From positions 124,001 to 188,000 of the forward strand of contig NZ_FNRO01000010.1 of the NCBI RefSeq assembly GCF_900107745.1: a stretch of 64,000 nt of DNA, in the 5' to 3' direction. Of this stretch, positions 46,289 through 54,686 are shown piece by piece. This DNA comes from Variovorax sp. YR216 (GTDB taxonomy: Bacteria; Pseudomonadota; Gammaproteobacteria; Burkholderiales; Burkholderiaceae_C). Positions within the stretch are counted from its first letter, which is position 1, and every line of letters starts with the position of its first letter. The position numbers and the translations under genes were made by a program. A model generated the notes under the pieces. That model made no database searches and was not told where the DNA came from. It saw nothing but the letters and a program-made list of their open reading frames with translations.

Positions 46289-47806
46289 TCAACGGCGTCC
46301 GCCGCCTCGACCGCCACCACCGCCACCACCGCCTCCGCGCATGCCACCACCGCCACCGCCACCGGCCCGGGCGCCACCCCCGCTGAATCCACCGCTGGCC
46401 CGTGCGCCACCACCGCCGCTCATGGACTGCCGGCTTGCTGCGCCGCGGTCCATTTGCTGGCGGGCCTGGCCGCTGTTCGCGCCGCGCAGGGCGTTGTCGC
46501 CGCCGCGCTGCTGAACCTGCTCGAAGCCCCCGCCGCCACGCCCCCCTGCGCCTGCGCCTGCGCCACCGCGGTCGCCGCCGCCGAACTGGCCACCGCGATC
46601 GCCGGTGCCTGCGCCGCCACGGTTGCCGACCTGGGCACCGCGATCGCCGCCACCCGCGCCACCGCGGTCACCGAGCTGGCCGCCCCGATCGCCGCCACCC
46701 GCACCGCCCCGGTCGCCGAGCTGGCCACCCCGATCGCCGGCACCCGCGCCGCCCCGATCGCCACGGCCGGCGCCCTCGGCAGCCCGCTGCGCGCGATCCC
46801 GCGTCCCCGGGTCGTTGCGCAGGTTCTCGCGTCCCTGGCCCGGATCCATGCCGCGCTGCTGCAGGGCCGATTGCGCCTGCTGGCGCTGCGCGTCGCGCCC
46901 GGCGTTGTCGCGGCCACGGAAATCGGCTCGGTTCTCGGCGCCCGGCACGTTGCGGCCGAATTGCTGCTGGCTGCGCTGGTCGCGATACGGCGTGCCGCGC
47001 CGGTTGGCCGCGTTGTGCTGGAAGCTCTGGTTCGCGGAGATCTGCCGGTTGGTGTTGATGCTGTTGTAGCGGTTGGCGTTGATGTTGACGTTGCCACCGC
47101 CCCAGTTCGCATTGCCCCATAGTGCACCGACGGCCGCCACGCCGACGCCGAAGGCGATGCCGGTGGCCAGCGCCGCGCCCGGATACCAATAGGGCGCGGG
47201 GGCGTACGCATAAGGGGGGTAGGCCGGATAGGGCCACGCGCCGTAGACCACCGCCGGGTTGTACGACGGCACGTACACCACCTCCGGATTGGCGGGCTCG
47301 ATCTTGATCACGGTCTGCTGCGTCTGTGGCTCCTGCTCGACGATGACCTTCTGCTGTTCATTGGTCTTCAGGCTGCCTTGCTGCTGCGCCTTGGTCCGCA
47401 GCCGCTGGGCTGAATCGAGCACGTCCTTCGACGACGCCAGGAAGGCATCGCCGACGTTCTGCACCCAATCGGGCTGATCGCCCATCATCTGCAGCACCTG
47501 CGGGAAGGCGACGAGCGACTGCACGCTCGGGTCCCAGGGCTTGTCCTGCACCGCTTTCACGGCGGCATCGCCCTTCTGGTTGGAATTGGCCTTGGACCAT
47601 TTGGCAGCGTCGGCCACGTCGGCCGGGTAGGTCGATGCCATCAGAACCTGCGAGAGCAGTGAGTCCGGATAGAGGGCGATGGGCGCCATCATCTGGTCGA
47701 GTTGCTCCCGGCTGAAGGGCTGCGATGGCTGCGACATCACCGTTGACGAAAGCAGCGCCAGCATCAGCACGAGGATCCGCGCGAAGCGGCTGGAAAGGAA
47801 ACGCAT
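46289..47806 (-). CDS. DUF3300 exported protein with C-terminal DRGG repeat tail
   Basis: A 505-residue exported protein: signal peptide about 1-26 (ILVLMLALLSSTVMS), then the DUF3300 domain (about 30-200) with APIALYPDSLLSQVLMASTY, SLVAFPQVLQMMGDQPDW and VVYVPSYNPAVVYG. A hydrophobic Pro/Tyr/Ala segment (about 170-205) precedes an Asn/Arg/Gln-rich part. The last 150 residues are low-complexity tail with tandem GDRGG units separated by AGAG or QL, then poly-Gly/Arg. Such RGG-like tails bind RNA or self-associate in other systems, which is only an analogy here. A GAGGAG site precedes the ATG. It heads the DUF3300-DUF2950-PPK2 series. Confidence 0.85.
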   Translation of the reverse strand: MRFLSSRFARILVLMLALLSSTVMSQPSQPFSREQLDQMMAPIALYPDSLLSQVLMASTYPADVADAAKWSKANSNQKGDAAVKAVQDKPWDPSVQSLVAFPQVLQMMGDQPDWVQNVGDAFLASSKDVLDSAQRLRTKAQQQGSLKTNEQQKVIVEQEPQTQQTVIKIEPANPEVVYVPSYNPAVVYGAWPYPAYPPYAYAPAPYWYPGAALATGIAFGVGVAAVGALWGNANWGGGNVNINANRYNSINTNRQISANQSFQHNAANRRGTPYRDQRSQQQFGRNVPGAENRADFRGRDNAGRDAQRQQAQSALQQRGMDPGQGRENLRNDPGTRDRAQRAAEGAGRGDRGGAGAGDRGGQLGDRGGAGGGDRGGQLGDRGGAGGGDRGAQVGNRGGAGTGDRGGQFGGGDRGGAGAGAGGRGGGGFEQVQQRGGDNALRGANSGQARQQMDRGAASRQSMSGGGGARASGGFSGGGARAGGGGGGGMRGGGGGGGGGRGGGRR

Positions 47807-48061
47807 GTGACTTGCTCCTCTTCCTGTAGTGATTCGCCGAAGCCGATGCCCATGGGCGGCGCGGTTGGGCTGCCAGCATACGAGGCTCAGGCAAACCCCG
47901 CAATTGGATATTGGTGCGTCAACCCTACGATCCAAGGTGCATGTTTCGTGAGAACAAAGCCGTAAATGGAACAAAAAACTCGTACAAACCAGGCCGGGCT
48001 CCACAATAAAAGTCGTAAGCGGAGCCTCTGTTGATCGCAGCATTTCCCTGCGATATGAGGC
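47807..48061. other. Intergenic region upstream of the DUF3300 operon
   Basis: Holds the presumed promoter region of the DUF3300 series and is more AT-rich than the flanks near 47930-48010. A perfect 7-bp stem, ATCGCAG-N7-CTGCGAT, is at 48034-48054, just before the point where IS3-like sequence begins, and may belong to inserted DNA. No gene is seen. Confidence 0.4.
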
Positions 48062-48370
48062 GCGGTCCAATACACCAGCGAGCACTTCCAGGAGTTGCTC
48101 AAGGAGCAAGGCATCACCTGCAGCATGAGCCGCGCGGGCGAGGTCTGGGACAACTCGGCCATGGAGAGCTTCTTCAGTTCACTGAAGACTGAGCGCACGG
48201 CCAGAAAGGTGTACCGGTCCAGGGAGCAGGCTCGCGCCGATGTGTTCGACTGCATCGAGCGGTTCTACAACCCAACCCGTCGTCATTCGACGCTCGGCTA
48301 CGTCAGTCCGATACAGTTCGAGAAAGCTCAAAAAGCTTAGGTCGGTGTCCACGGAATCGGCAGCAGCCCA
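48062..48370 (+). pseudogene. IS3-family transposase OrfB remnant (3' end with terminal repeat)
   Basis: Only the last 90 or so residues of an IS3-family transposase remain. Reading from 48068 gives QYTSEHFQELL, then SRAGEVWDNSAMESFFSSLK and FYNPTRRHSTLGYVSPIQF, the final DDE-domain block whose Glu (AMESFF) is catalytic. The frame ends in TAG at 48338-48340. An upstream stop at 48056 and the absence of the rest of the gene show a 5' truncation. The bases at 48346-48370, from TGTCCAC to AGCCCA, look like the right terminal inverted repeat. It marks a past insertion at the border of the sugar-acid cluster. Confidence 0.8.
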
Positions 48371-48433
48371 CACCTCTGGATCCACGGGCGAGGTCGTTTT
48401 CGGTTGATGTTGTCGCCAGTTCCTTCGGTACTT

Positions 48434-49726
48434 CTAGTTTCCTACGCCAAACACCAGCCGTTCGAACACGTCGGGCTCCCCCATCTGTCCGCCCTTGAGC
48501 ATCAGCTCGATCCCATCCAGTCGCGCGTCGTCGCTGTGCAGCCGGCACAGCGGCACGCCGGGCGCAACCACCCCCTGGTAGGCCAGGGCCCAGGCATCGA
48601 GGGCGCGCACCGCCAGGCTCGAGGTGTCGCCGCCTGCGATGCCGACGCGTCGCACGGCCGGAGCGAGGCGCAGCACTTCCTTCAGCAACAGGCCGCCCGC
48701 CTGCGCCAGCGAACCCGCCGGCAGTTCGGCGCGCGCACCATCCTGCGCGACCGTGCAGGCCAGCATGTGCCGGCCCGAATGCAGTCCCGACGTCAACTGC
48801 TGCGCGGCATCCGCCAGGTAGTCGACATCGCCCGAGGCCAGGCGCTCGGCCGACAGGCGCAACAGATCGAACGAAGCCGCGCCACTCACCTGCGCAGCGG
48901 TGACCGGCGACAGGCTGCCGGCCAGCACCAGCACCGGACCATCGGCGGGATAGATGGCTTGCGCTTGCGAAGCGACTTTCGGATGGACGGCATGCGCTAT
49001 GGCTTCCACCACGCTGCTCGGCCCCACAGCCAGCACCGGTTGTCGTCGTGCCTGCGCCCACAGCTGCCGGCCCAGCAAGGGCAGGTGCGCAGCTGCGGCC
49101 ACGTCCCATAGCAGCGCGCCGTCGTGCTTCGCGGCGCGCAGGGAAAGTGTCTCTTCGTCTTCGGCATAGGCGGTCCAGGGCACGAGCGCGATGCCCTCCA
49201 GCCCCTGACTTGCCAAGTGCAGGCGCAGGTCCGCTTCGTTCATCGGCGTCACCGGATGCCGGCTCATCGTGGGATGCCGATCGATGCGGAACACCTCGCC
49301 CTGCGCACCGGCCGCAGCGAACAGGTTGCCGAAGAGGCAGTAGCGGCCCAGGTTGGGCTGGCCGCCCACGATGGACAGCCGTGGCGATCCGAGGGCCGGC
49401 GACAGCAGGCGCACCGCTTCGCCGATGCTGCCCACCTGCGGCGCGCTGTCGAAGGTTGAGCAGGTCTTGTAGTGCAACACGCGTGGCGTCAGTTCGCGCG
49501 CTAGCACGGCCACGGGGGCGAGCTCCTGACGCATGGCCTGCGGGCCCATCGAGCGCGCGGCGCCGGCGATGCCGATGCAGTCCAGTTCGCCGACGGCTTC
49601 AAGGCGTCGGGCGTCGGGCGTGCCCAGGAAGAGCAGCGTGCGCAGCCCTGCGCGCGCCGCCGTTCCGAGCGCATCGGTGGCGCCGGTGAAGTCGTCTCCG
49701 TAGAAAAGCAAGGCAGGCGGATTCAT
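48434..49726 (-). CDS. DUF1537 four-carbon acid sugar kinase-family protein (OiaK/OtnK-like)
   Basis: A 430-residue kinase of the DUF1537 family, which phosphorylates acid sugars such as threonate, erythronate or 3-oxo-isoapionate. The N-terminal substrate domain begins LLFYGDDFTGATDALG. The C-terminal nucleotide domain has VGIAGGDTSSLAVRAL, PLCRLHSDDARLDG and ELMLKGGQMG, with the KGGxxG loop conserved. The ATG at 49726 overlaps the RuBisCO-like stop as ATGA. Pairing of a DUF1537 kinase with a RuBisCO-like protein is known from D-apionate catabolism (OiaK with OiaX); that is the best guess. No GTP- or ATP-preference is deducible. Confidence 0.82.
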   Translation of the reverse strand: MNPPALLFYGDDFTGATDALGTAARAGLRTLLFLGTPDARRLEAVGELDCIGIAGAARSMGPQAMRQELAPVAVLARELTPRVLHYKTCSTFDSAPQVGSIGEAVRLLSPALGSPRLSIVGGQPNLGRYCLFGNLFAAAGAQGEVFRIDRHPTMSRHPVTPMNEADLRLHLASQGLEGIALVPWTAYAEDEETLSLRAAKHDGALLWDVAAAAHLPLLGRQLWAQARRQPVLAVGPSSVVEAIAHAVHPKVASQAQAIYPADGPVLVLAGSLSPVTAAQVSGAASFDLLRLSAERLASGDVDYLADAAQQLTSGLHSGRHMLACTVAQDGARAELPAGSLAQAGGLLLKEVLRLAPAVRRVGIAGGDTSSLAVRALDAWALAYQGVVAPGVPLCRLHSDDARLDGIELMLKGGQMGEPDVFERLVFGVGN

Positions 49727-50988
49727 TTTCCGAAGAAGCGCAGGGCCGCGGCCAGCTCGGGTGCGTCGCTCGCCGCGTCCTGCAGGCTGCTGCCGGCACG
49801 CACCGCGGCCCAGGCCTGGCGCAGGCTGGTGACGCCGGCTGCAGCGCCATCCGGGTGCGCGAGGATGCCGCCGCCGGCCATGAAGAGCAGGTCGTCGCGG
49901 CCAATGGCGTCCCATGTGGCAGGCACGGTGCCGGCCCACTGGCCGGAAGAGAAGGCGGGCAGCACCGCGTCGTCCAGGCCGGCGGCCAATGGCGTGTAGC
50001 AGGCATGAGCCGAAGAGATCACTTCTTCGTCGTCCTGTGCAAACTTGCCCTGCAGGCCGTGCACGTGCATGTGGTCAACGCCGGCCAGTCGCCACAGCGC
50101 CTGGTAGGCGTCGAAGCCGATGCCCAGCAGCGGGTGCCGTGACATTGCGCCGTAGCCGTTGCGGTGGCCGTGCAGCGCCAGGCGCGTGCGGCGCCGCAGC
50201 GTCTGCACCGCGGAGAAGCCGCACCAGTTCAGGCTCACCATCACGCAGCTTCCGCCTTCGCGCTCCACCAGCTCGGCATGGCGCAGCATGGCCTCGGTCT
50301 CGTCGCTGATGTTGAAGGCCACCATCACGTGCTTGCCGGTGCGCTCCTGGTGCGCGCGCACGGCGGCCATCACGCCGGGTACGCGCTCGGCGAGTGGCGC
50401 GTGCGCGGGGTTCGCGCAGACCTCGTCGTCCTTGATGAAGTCCACCCCCGCGGCGCATAGGCGTGCCACCAGGTTGCCGGTGTCCTGCGCCGTCATGCCC
50501 ACGTTGGGTTTGAGGATGGTGCCCACCATCGCGCCCTGCGCCACGCCGGTCAGCCGGCGCGTGCCGGCGATGCCTTGCACCGGCAGTTCGAAGCGCGCTC
50601 GGTAGGCCGCCGGCATGTCCACCGACTCCAGTCGCAGGCCGGTGACTTCGCCGAGGTCGTACAGGTTGCCGGCCACGGTGGCCGCCAGGGTGGGCAGGTT
50701 GGCGCCGATGTTGTCGGCCGGGAAGCCGATGCGGACCCTGAAGCGCCGGTAGTGGCCGGTGACGCCCTTGCGCTGTAGCCAGGCGTTGGGCAGCGCCGGC
50801 TCGGCCACGCTTTCCAGCGGCTGAATGGACTCGACCGTCGCCCGTGCCCGCTGGCGCAGCGCATCGGTCTCGCCCTCCACGCGGGTGAAGGTGCCGCAGG
50901 ACTGTTCGCCTGCCATCACCTCGGCCACGTCGGTCGGGTCGAGCGGCGTCTCGACGATGTAGGTGGCGCGCACGCGCTGCATGTTCAT
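49723..50988 (-). CDS. RuBisCO-like protein (OiaX-like candidate)
   Basis: A 421-residue protein of the RuBisCO large-subunit superfamily, not a carbon-fixing enzyme. Residues equivalent to the RuBisCO site: Lys160 in GTILKPNVG (first lysine kept, the second replaced by Asn162), the carbamylated lysine Lys186 with Asp188 and Glu189 in VDFIKDDEV, His275-Arg276 in HGHRNG, His308 in DHMHVHG, Lys315 in GKF, and a Gly where RuBisCO has Ser379 (FMAGGGI). Thus metal binding is kept while carboxylation residues are altered. Genetic coupling to a DUF1537 kinase suggests a 3-oxo-isoapionate-4-phosphate decarboxylase role. ATGA overlaps link it to both neighbours. Confidence 0.87.
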   Translation of the reverse strand: MNMQRVRATYIVETPLDPTDVAEVMAGEQSCGTFTRVEGETDALRQRARATVESIQPLESVAEPALPNAWLQRKGVTGHYRRFRVRIGFPADNIGANLPTLAATVAGNLYDLGEVTGLRLESVDMPAAYRARFELPVQGIAGTRRLTGVAQGAMVGTILKPNVGMTAQDTGNLVARLCAAGVDFIKDDEVCANPAHAPLAERVPGVMAAVRAHQERTGKHVMVAFNISDETEAMLRHAELVEREGGSCVMVSLNWCGFSAVQTLRRRTRLALHGHRNGYGAMSRHPLLGIGFDAYQALWRLAGVDHMHVHGLQGKFAQDDEEVISSAHACYTPLAAGLDDAVLPAFSSGQWAGTVPATWDAIGRDDLLFMAGGGILAHPDGAAAGVTSLRQAWAAVRAGSSLQDAASDAPELAAALRFFGK

Positions 50989-51539
50989 AGCGTGTCCAGG
51001 TCCGGGAAGGGGCGCACCGGGTCGCGGCCGTCCCAGCCTTCGGCGGCCTCCCGGATCATCCGGAAGAGCTTGCCCTTTGGACCGGCCACCTCCGACAGCT
51101 CAATCGTCGTGCCGGGGTGGTAGCCGTGCTGGCCGGTGTGATCCTCGAAGTACACGAAGCGCCCGCGCTTGCCCACCTCGCCGCTCATGCACACCTTGAA
51201 GCCGGCGGCCTGCGCGCGGCGGAGGTCTTCGTCGAAGTTCTCGGTCCAGTAGGCGAAGTGCTGCGAGCCCACGTGGCCGGCGCCCTGGAAGTCGCGGTAC
51301 ATGGAGGGCACGTCGTTGCGCGTCTGCAGCAACTCCACCTGCAGTCCGCCGGCGTTGGCCAGGGCCACCGAGTTGTGCGGCTCGTAGCGTTCGCCGCGGT
51401 AGCTGTAGTTGCGAATCGGCACGCGCGGGTTGTAGAACCAGGGGCCCACGCCCAGCACGCGCGACCAGTAGTCCATGGCCGCCTCGATGTCGGGAACGAG
51501 GTAAGCCACCTGGCGGATCTCGCCAAAGAATCTGCTCAT
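50985..51539 (-). CDS. VOC (glyoxalase/dioxygenase) superfamily protein
   Basis: A 184-residue vicinal-oxygen-chelate protein. Strand and motif segments are GEIRQVAYLVPDIEAAMDYW, NSVALANAGGLQVELLQ (Glu of the metal site), GSQHFAYWTENFDEDLRR (His) and RFVYFEDHTG. This fold commonly acts on lactones, keto acids or catechol-like substrates. It is the first-translated of the three overlapping catabolic genes; its stop overlaps the RuBisCO-like start as ATGA. It follows the TRAP permease by 55 bases. In known apionate clusters a different isomerising dehydrogenase acts before the kinase, so this VOC protein may supply an uncharacterised step. Confidence 0.82.
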   Translation of the reverse strand: MSRFFGEIRQVAYLVPDIEAAMDYWSRVLGVGPWFYNPRVPIRNYSYRGERYEPHNSVALANAGGLQVELLQTRNDVPSMYRDFQGAGHVGSQHFAYWTENFDEDLRRAQAAGFKVCMSGEVGKRGRFVYFEDHTGQHGYHPGTTIELSEVAGPKGKLFRMIREAAEGWDGRDPVRPFPDLDTL

Positions 51540-51594
51540 GAGAATTGCCTTGAAGAGCCCCGCCGAGAGGGCGGGGCGTTGAGGGAGAAACGAG

Positions 51595-53493
51595 TTACTT
51601 GCTCAGGAAGCCGGTCGAGAACCAGGGCACTGCCGCCACCAGCACCAGGCCAACCACCAACGCCACCAGGTAGCCCCAGATCGGGCGCATGCCCTCCACC
51701 GGGTCGACCTTGCCGATGGCGCAGGCCGCGTAGTAGCCCACGCCGAAGGGCGGCGCAAACAGGCCCAGGCCCATCGACAGCACCACCACCATCGCGTAGT
51801 GCACTTCGTGCACGCCGACGGCTCGGGCGATGGGGAACATCAGCGGGCCGAAGAGCACGATGGCCGGGATGCCTTCCAGTACGCTGCCCAGCACGATGAA
51901 GGCGATGACCGAGATCGCGATGAAGCCGGCCTTGCCGCCTGGCATGGCTTCCATGGCCCCGGCCAGGTCCTGCGCGAAGCCCGACTGCGTGAGGCCCCAG
52001 GCCATGCCGGTGGCCGCGCCGATGATGAAAATGATCGCTCCCGACAGTGCCGCCGTCTCGATCAGCATCGGCAGGATGCGCCTGAAGTCGAACTGGCGGT
52101 ACAGGAGCAGCCCGGCCAGCACCGAGTACGCTATGCCGATGGTCGACACTTCCGTGGCGGTGGCCACGCCCTCCACCACCGCCGCGCGGATCACGAAGGG
52201 CAGGGCCACAGCCGGCAGTGCGTAGACGAAGGCCTTGCCGATGGCCTGGCCGCTCGCGCGTTCCACGCCCGACAGGTCTTCATGCCGGTAGCGCCACCAC
52301 ACCACCGCGCACAGCGCCAGGCCCAGCACGAGCCCGGGCACCAGGCCACCGGTGAACAGGGCCGCGATCGACACGCCGGTCACCGAGCCGATGGTGATCA
52401 GCACGATGGAGGGCGGAATGGTCTCGGTCTGCGCGCCCGTGGTGGACAGGAGCGCCACCAGCTCGCCCGGCTTGGCGCCGCGCTTCTTCATCTCGGGGAA
52501 CAGCACCGGCGCGATGGCCGCCATGTCCGCCGCCTTGGAGCCCGAGATGCCCGACACTAGGTACATGCCGCCGATCAGCACGTAACTCAGGCCGCCGCGA
52601 ACATGCCCGAGCAGGCTGGCGAGGAACTGCACCATGGCCTTGGCCATGCCGGTCATCTCGATCAGCAGGCCCAGAAACACGAAGAGCGGAATCGCCAGCA
52701 GGATCAGGTGCGACATGCCCTCGTCCATGCGGCCCACCAGCACCAGCATAGGCGTCTTCGTGGTCAGCGCGAGGAAGCCGAAGGTGGCCAGCGCGAAGGA
52801 GAAGGCGATCGGCACGCCCGCGAACACGCAGGCCCCCACCACGCCGGTGAAGAAGATCAGCAGGTTGAGCTTGCCCAGCGGCATCAGCACCGGCGCCATC
52901 CACCAGAAGGCCGCGCACAGCACGCCGACCAGTGCGAGCGCGCCTAGGGTGCGACCCGGCGTGCTCACGCGCAGTAAGCGAAGTAGGCTCACCAGCACCA
53001 TCAGCGCCACGCCCACCGGCAGGGCCGATGCGCGCCACGCGTTGCTGATCTCCAGCGCCGGCGTTACCACAATCGCTTCTTCCGAGGCGTAGTCGAAGGC
53101 CGGGTGCGCGATGAGCAGCAGGAAGGCCAGTGAAGCGGCCAGCGCCAGCACGTCGAGGAAGGCGCGCACGCCCGGCGAGGCCTTGGCCGCGAAGGCCGTC
53201 ATGCGCATGTGCTCGCCGCGGCGCAGTGCCACCACCGCGCCCAGCATCGACATCCACAGGAACATGATGCCGGCCAGTTCGTCGGACCAGACCAGCGGCG
53301 AATGGAAGACGTAGCGCGACACCACGCCCGCCAGCAGCACCACGATGTTGGCCAGCACCAGCCCGGCCGCCGGGATCTCGGTCAGCCGGCCCAGCCAGCG
53401 GTCCAGCGCATCCACGCCGGCGCGCCATCCGGCGGCCGCCGCCGATGCTTGCGCGCTCGCGCCGTGCATGCCCATGGTCGGGGCTGCGTTCAC
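51595..53493 (-). CDS. Fused TRAP transporter permease (DctQ-DctM)
   Basis: A 632-residue inner-membrane protein fusing the small and large TRAP permease subunits. The DctQ-like part (about 25-190) has VVSRYVFHSPLVWSDELAGI. The DctM-like part starts at about 200 with FAGVPIAFSFALATFGFLAL and contains AIPLFVFLGLLIEMTGMAKAM, GSKAADMAAIAPVLFPEM and LGLFAPPFGVGYYAAC, characteristic of the large subunit. I prefer GTG at 53493, which starts one base after the DctP stop and has AAGG nine bases upstream; ATG at 53475 is the alternative. It imports carboxylates or sugar acids with Na(+) using the adjacent DctP. Confidence 0.9.
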   Translation of the reverse strand: MNAAPTMGMHGASAQASAAAAGWRAGVDALDRWLGRLTEIPAAGLVLANIVVLLAGVVSRYVFHSPLVWSDELAGIMFLWMSMLGAVVALRRGEHMRMTAFAAKASPGVRAFLDVLALAASLAFLLLIAHPAFDYASEEAIVVTPALEISNAWRASALPVGVALMVLVSLLRLLRVSTPGRTLGALALVGVLCAAFWWMAPVLMPLGKLNLLIFFTGVVGACVFAGVPIAFSFALATFGFLALTTKTPMLVLVGRMDEGMSHLILLAIPLFVFLGLLIEMTGMAKAMVQFLASLLGHVRGGLSYVLIGGMYLVSGISGSKAADMAAIAPVLFPEMKKRGAKPGELVALLSTTGAQTETIPPSIVLITIGSVTGVSIAALFTGGLVPGLVLGLALCAVVWWRYRHEDLSGVERASGQAIGKAFVYALPAVALPFVIRAAVVEGVATATEVSTIGIAYSVLAGLLLYRQFDFRRILPMLIETAALSGAIIFIIGAATGMAWGLTQSGFAQDLAGAMEAMPGGKAGFIAISVIAFIVLGSVLEGIPAIVLFGPLMFPIARAVGVHEVHYAMVVVLSMGLGLFAPPFGVGYYAACAIGKVDPVEGMRPIWGYLVALVVGLVLVAAVPWFSTGFLSK

Positions 53494-53494
53494 T

Positions 53495-54526
53495 TCAGGA
53501 CACCTTCCCGGCCGTGGCTTCGAGCAGGCCCCAGGCCTCGGCGCCGAACTTGTTCTTCCACTCGGCATAGAAGCCGGATTTCTGCAACTGCGCACGGAAG
53601 CTGTCGGGCGCCGCGGTGTTCAGGGCCATGCCCTTGGCCGTCAGGTCGGCCTGAAGCGACTCGTTGAGCTTGCGCAAATCCTCGCGCTGCTGCAGGCCGC
53701 CCTCGTTGAAGGCGCGTGACACGATGGTCTTCAGGTCGTCGGGCAGGCCCTTCCAGGCGCGGCCGTTGACCACCAGGTGGTAGCCGTCCCAGCTGTGGTT
53801 GGTGACCGAGCAGAACTTCTGCACCTCGTACAGCTTGGCCGTCTGCACGATGGCCAGCGGGTTCTCCTGCGCGTCCACCACCTTGGTCTGCAGGGCCGAG
53901 TACACCTCGGAGAACTGCAGGCTGGTGGGCGACGCGCCGAGCGACTTGAACATGGAGATGCCCATGGGGCTCACCGGCACGCGGATCTTCAGCCCTTCCA
54001 GGTCGGCCGCCGTCTTGATGGGCCGGGTGCTGGTGGTGGTCTGGCGGAAGCCGTTGTCCCACATCCTGTCGAAGGTGTAGAGGCCCACCTTGGCGAAGGC
54101 GGCGCGGATCGCGTCGCCCAGCTTGCCATCCACCGCGCCCCACACTTGGTCGTAGCTGGAGAAGGCGAAGCCCACCGCGGTGATCGCGCTGATGGGGGCC
54201 ACGGTGGCGATCACCATGGTGCCAGGGTTGAAGATCTCCAGGCCGCCGCTGCGCACCTGCGCCAGCATGTCGGTGTCGCCGCCCAGCTGGTTATTGGGGA
54301 ACACCTTGATCTCCATGCGGCCGTTGCTTTCCCTTGCGATGCGGGCCGCCACCTCGTTGGCGCGCACGTTCAGCGGATGGGTCACCGGCAGGTTGTTGCC
54401 GAACTTGAAGCTGAACTCCGGCGCGGCATGCGCCAGGCGCGGCAGCGCGCCGACGAGGCCGACGGCCGGCAGCGCGGAAAAGCTGCGCAGCAGGCTGCGT
54501 CGGCTGAAAAGAGGCGATTGGGTCAT
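53495..54526 (-). CDS. TRAP transporter substrate-binding protein (DctP)
   Basis: A 343-residue exported binding protein. The N-terminus has a twin-arginine-like signal (FSRRSLLRSFSALPAVGL) ending PRLAHA. The mature part carries GNNLPVTHPLNVRANEVAA, VFPNNQLGGDTDMLAQVRSG, DLEGLKIRVPVSPMGISMF and SEVYSALQTKVVDAQENPLA, the conserved DctP series that binds a carboxylate. GGAG precedes the ATG at 54526. It is the first gene of the TRAP-VOC-RuBisCO-like-DUF1537 operon. A candidate operator lies 129 bases upstream. The ligand is presumably a sugar acid such as apionate. Confidence 0.92.
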   Translation of the reverse strand: MTQSPLFSRRSLLRSFSALPAVGLVGALPRLAHAAPEFSFKFGNNLPVTHPLNVRANEVAARIARESNGRMEIKVFPNNQLGGDTDMLAQVRSGGLEIFNPGTMVIATVAPISAITAVGFAFSSYDQVWGAVDGKLGDAIRAAFAKVGLYTFDRMWDNGFRQTTTSTRPIKTAADLEGLKIRVPVSPMGISMFKSLGASPTSLQFSEVYSALQTKVVDAQENPLAIVQTAKLYEVQKFCSVTNHSWDGYHLVVNGRAWKGLPDDLKTIVSRAFNEGGLQQREDLRKLNESLQADLTAKGMALNTAAPDSFRAQLQKSGFYAEWKNKFGAEAWGLLEATAGKVS

Positions 54527-54654
54527 GTCTTGTCTCCTGTTCTTGTGAAGTCTCTGCCGTCTGTGAAGAGGGCGGCGCATGATGTTGTGGTGTCCGCTAT
54601 CGCGCCTGCCGGGGAAAGATAGGGCGGCCGCGCGCGGGGCGCAAACCGCGAGTC

Positions 54655-54672
54655 TGATGGTTTTTGATGGAT
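54655..54672. promoter_or_regulatory. Candidate LacI operator, copy 1 (TGATGGTTTTTGATGGAT)
   Basis: An 18-base sequence identical to one at 55585-55602. It consists of two direct TGATGG blocks ten bases apart, one helical turn. It stands 129 bases upstream of dctP, in the gap after the SDR stop, so it should serve a promoter for the TRAP catabolic operon. Confidence 0.6.
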
Positions 54673-54686
54673 GCTGCAGTCACTCC

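Noticed and set aside
46226..46289. 13-base direct repeat GCTTGATGCGGAT near the DUF3300/DUF2950 junction
   Set aside because: It is short, one copy is inside the signal-peptide code, and no mobile element or regulator suggests a function.
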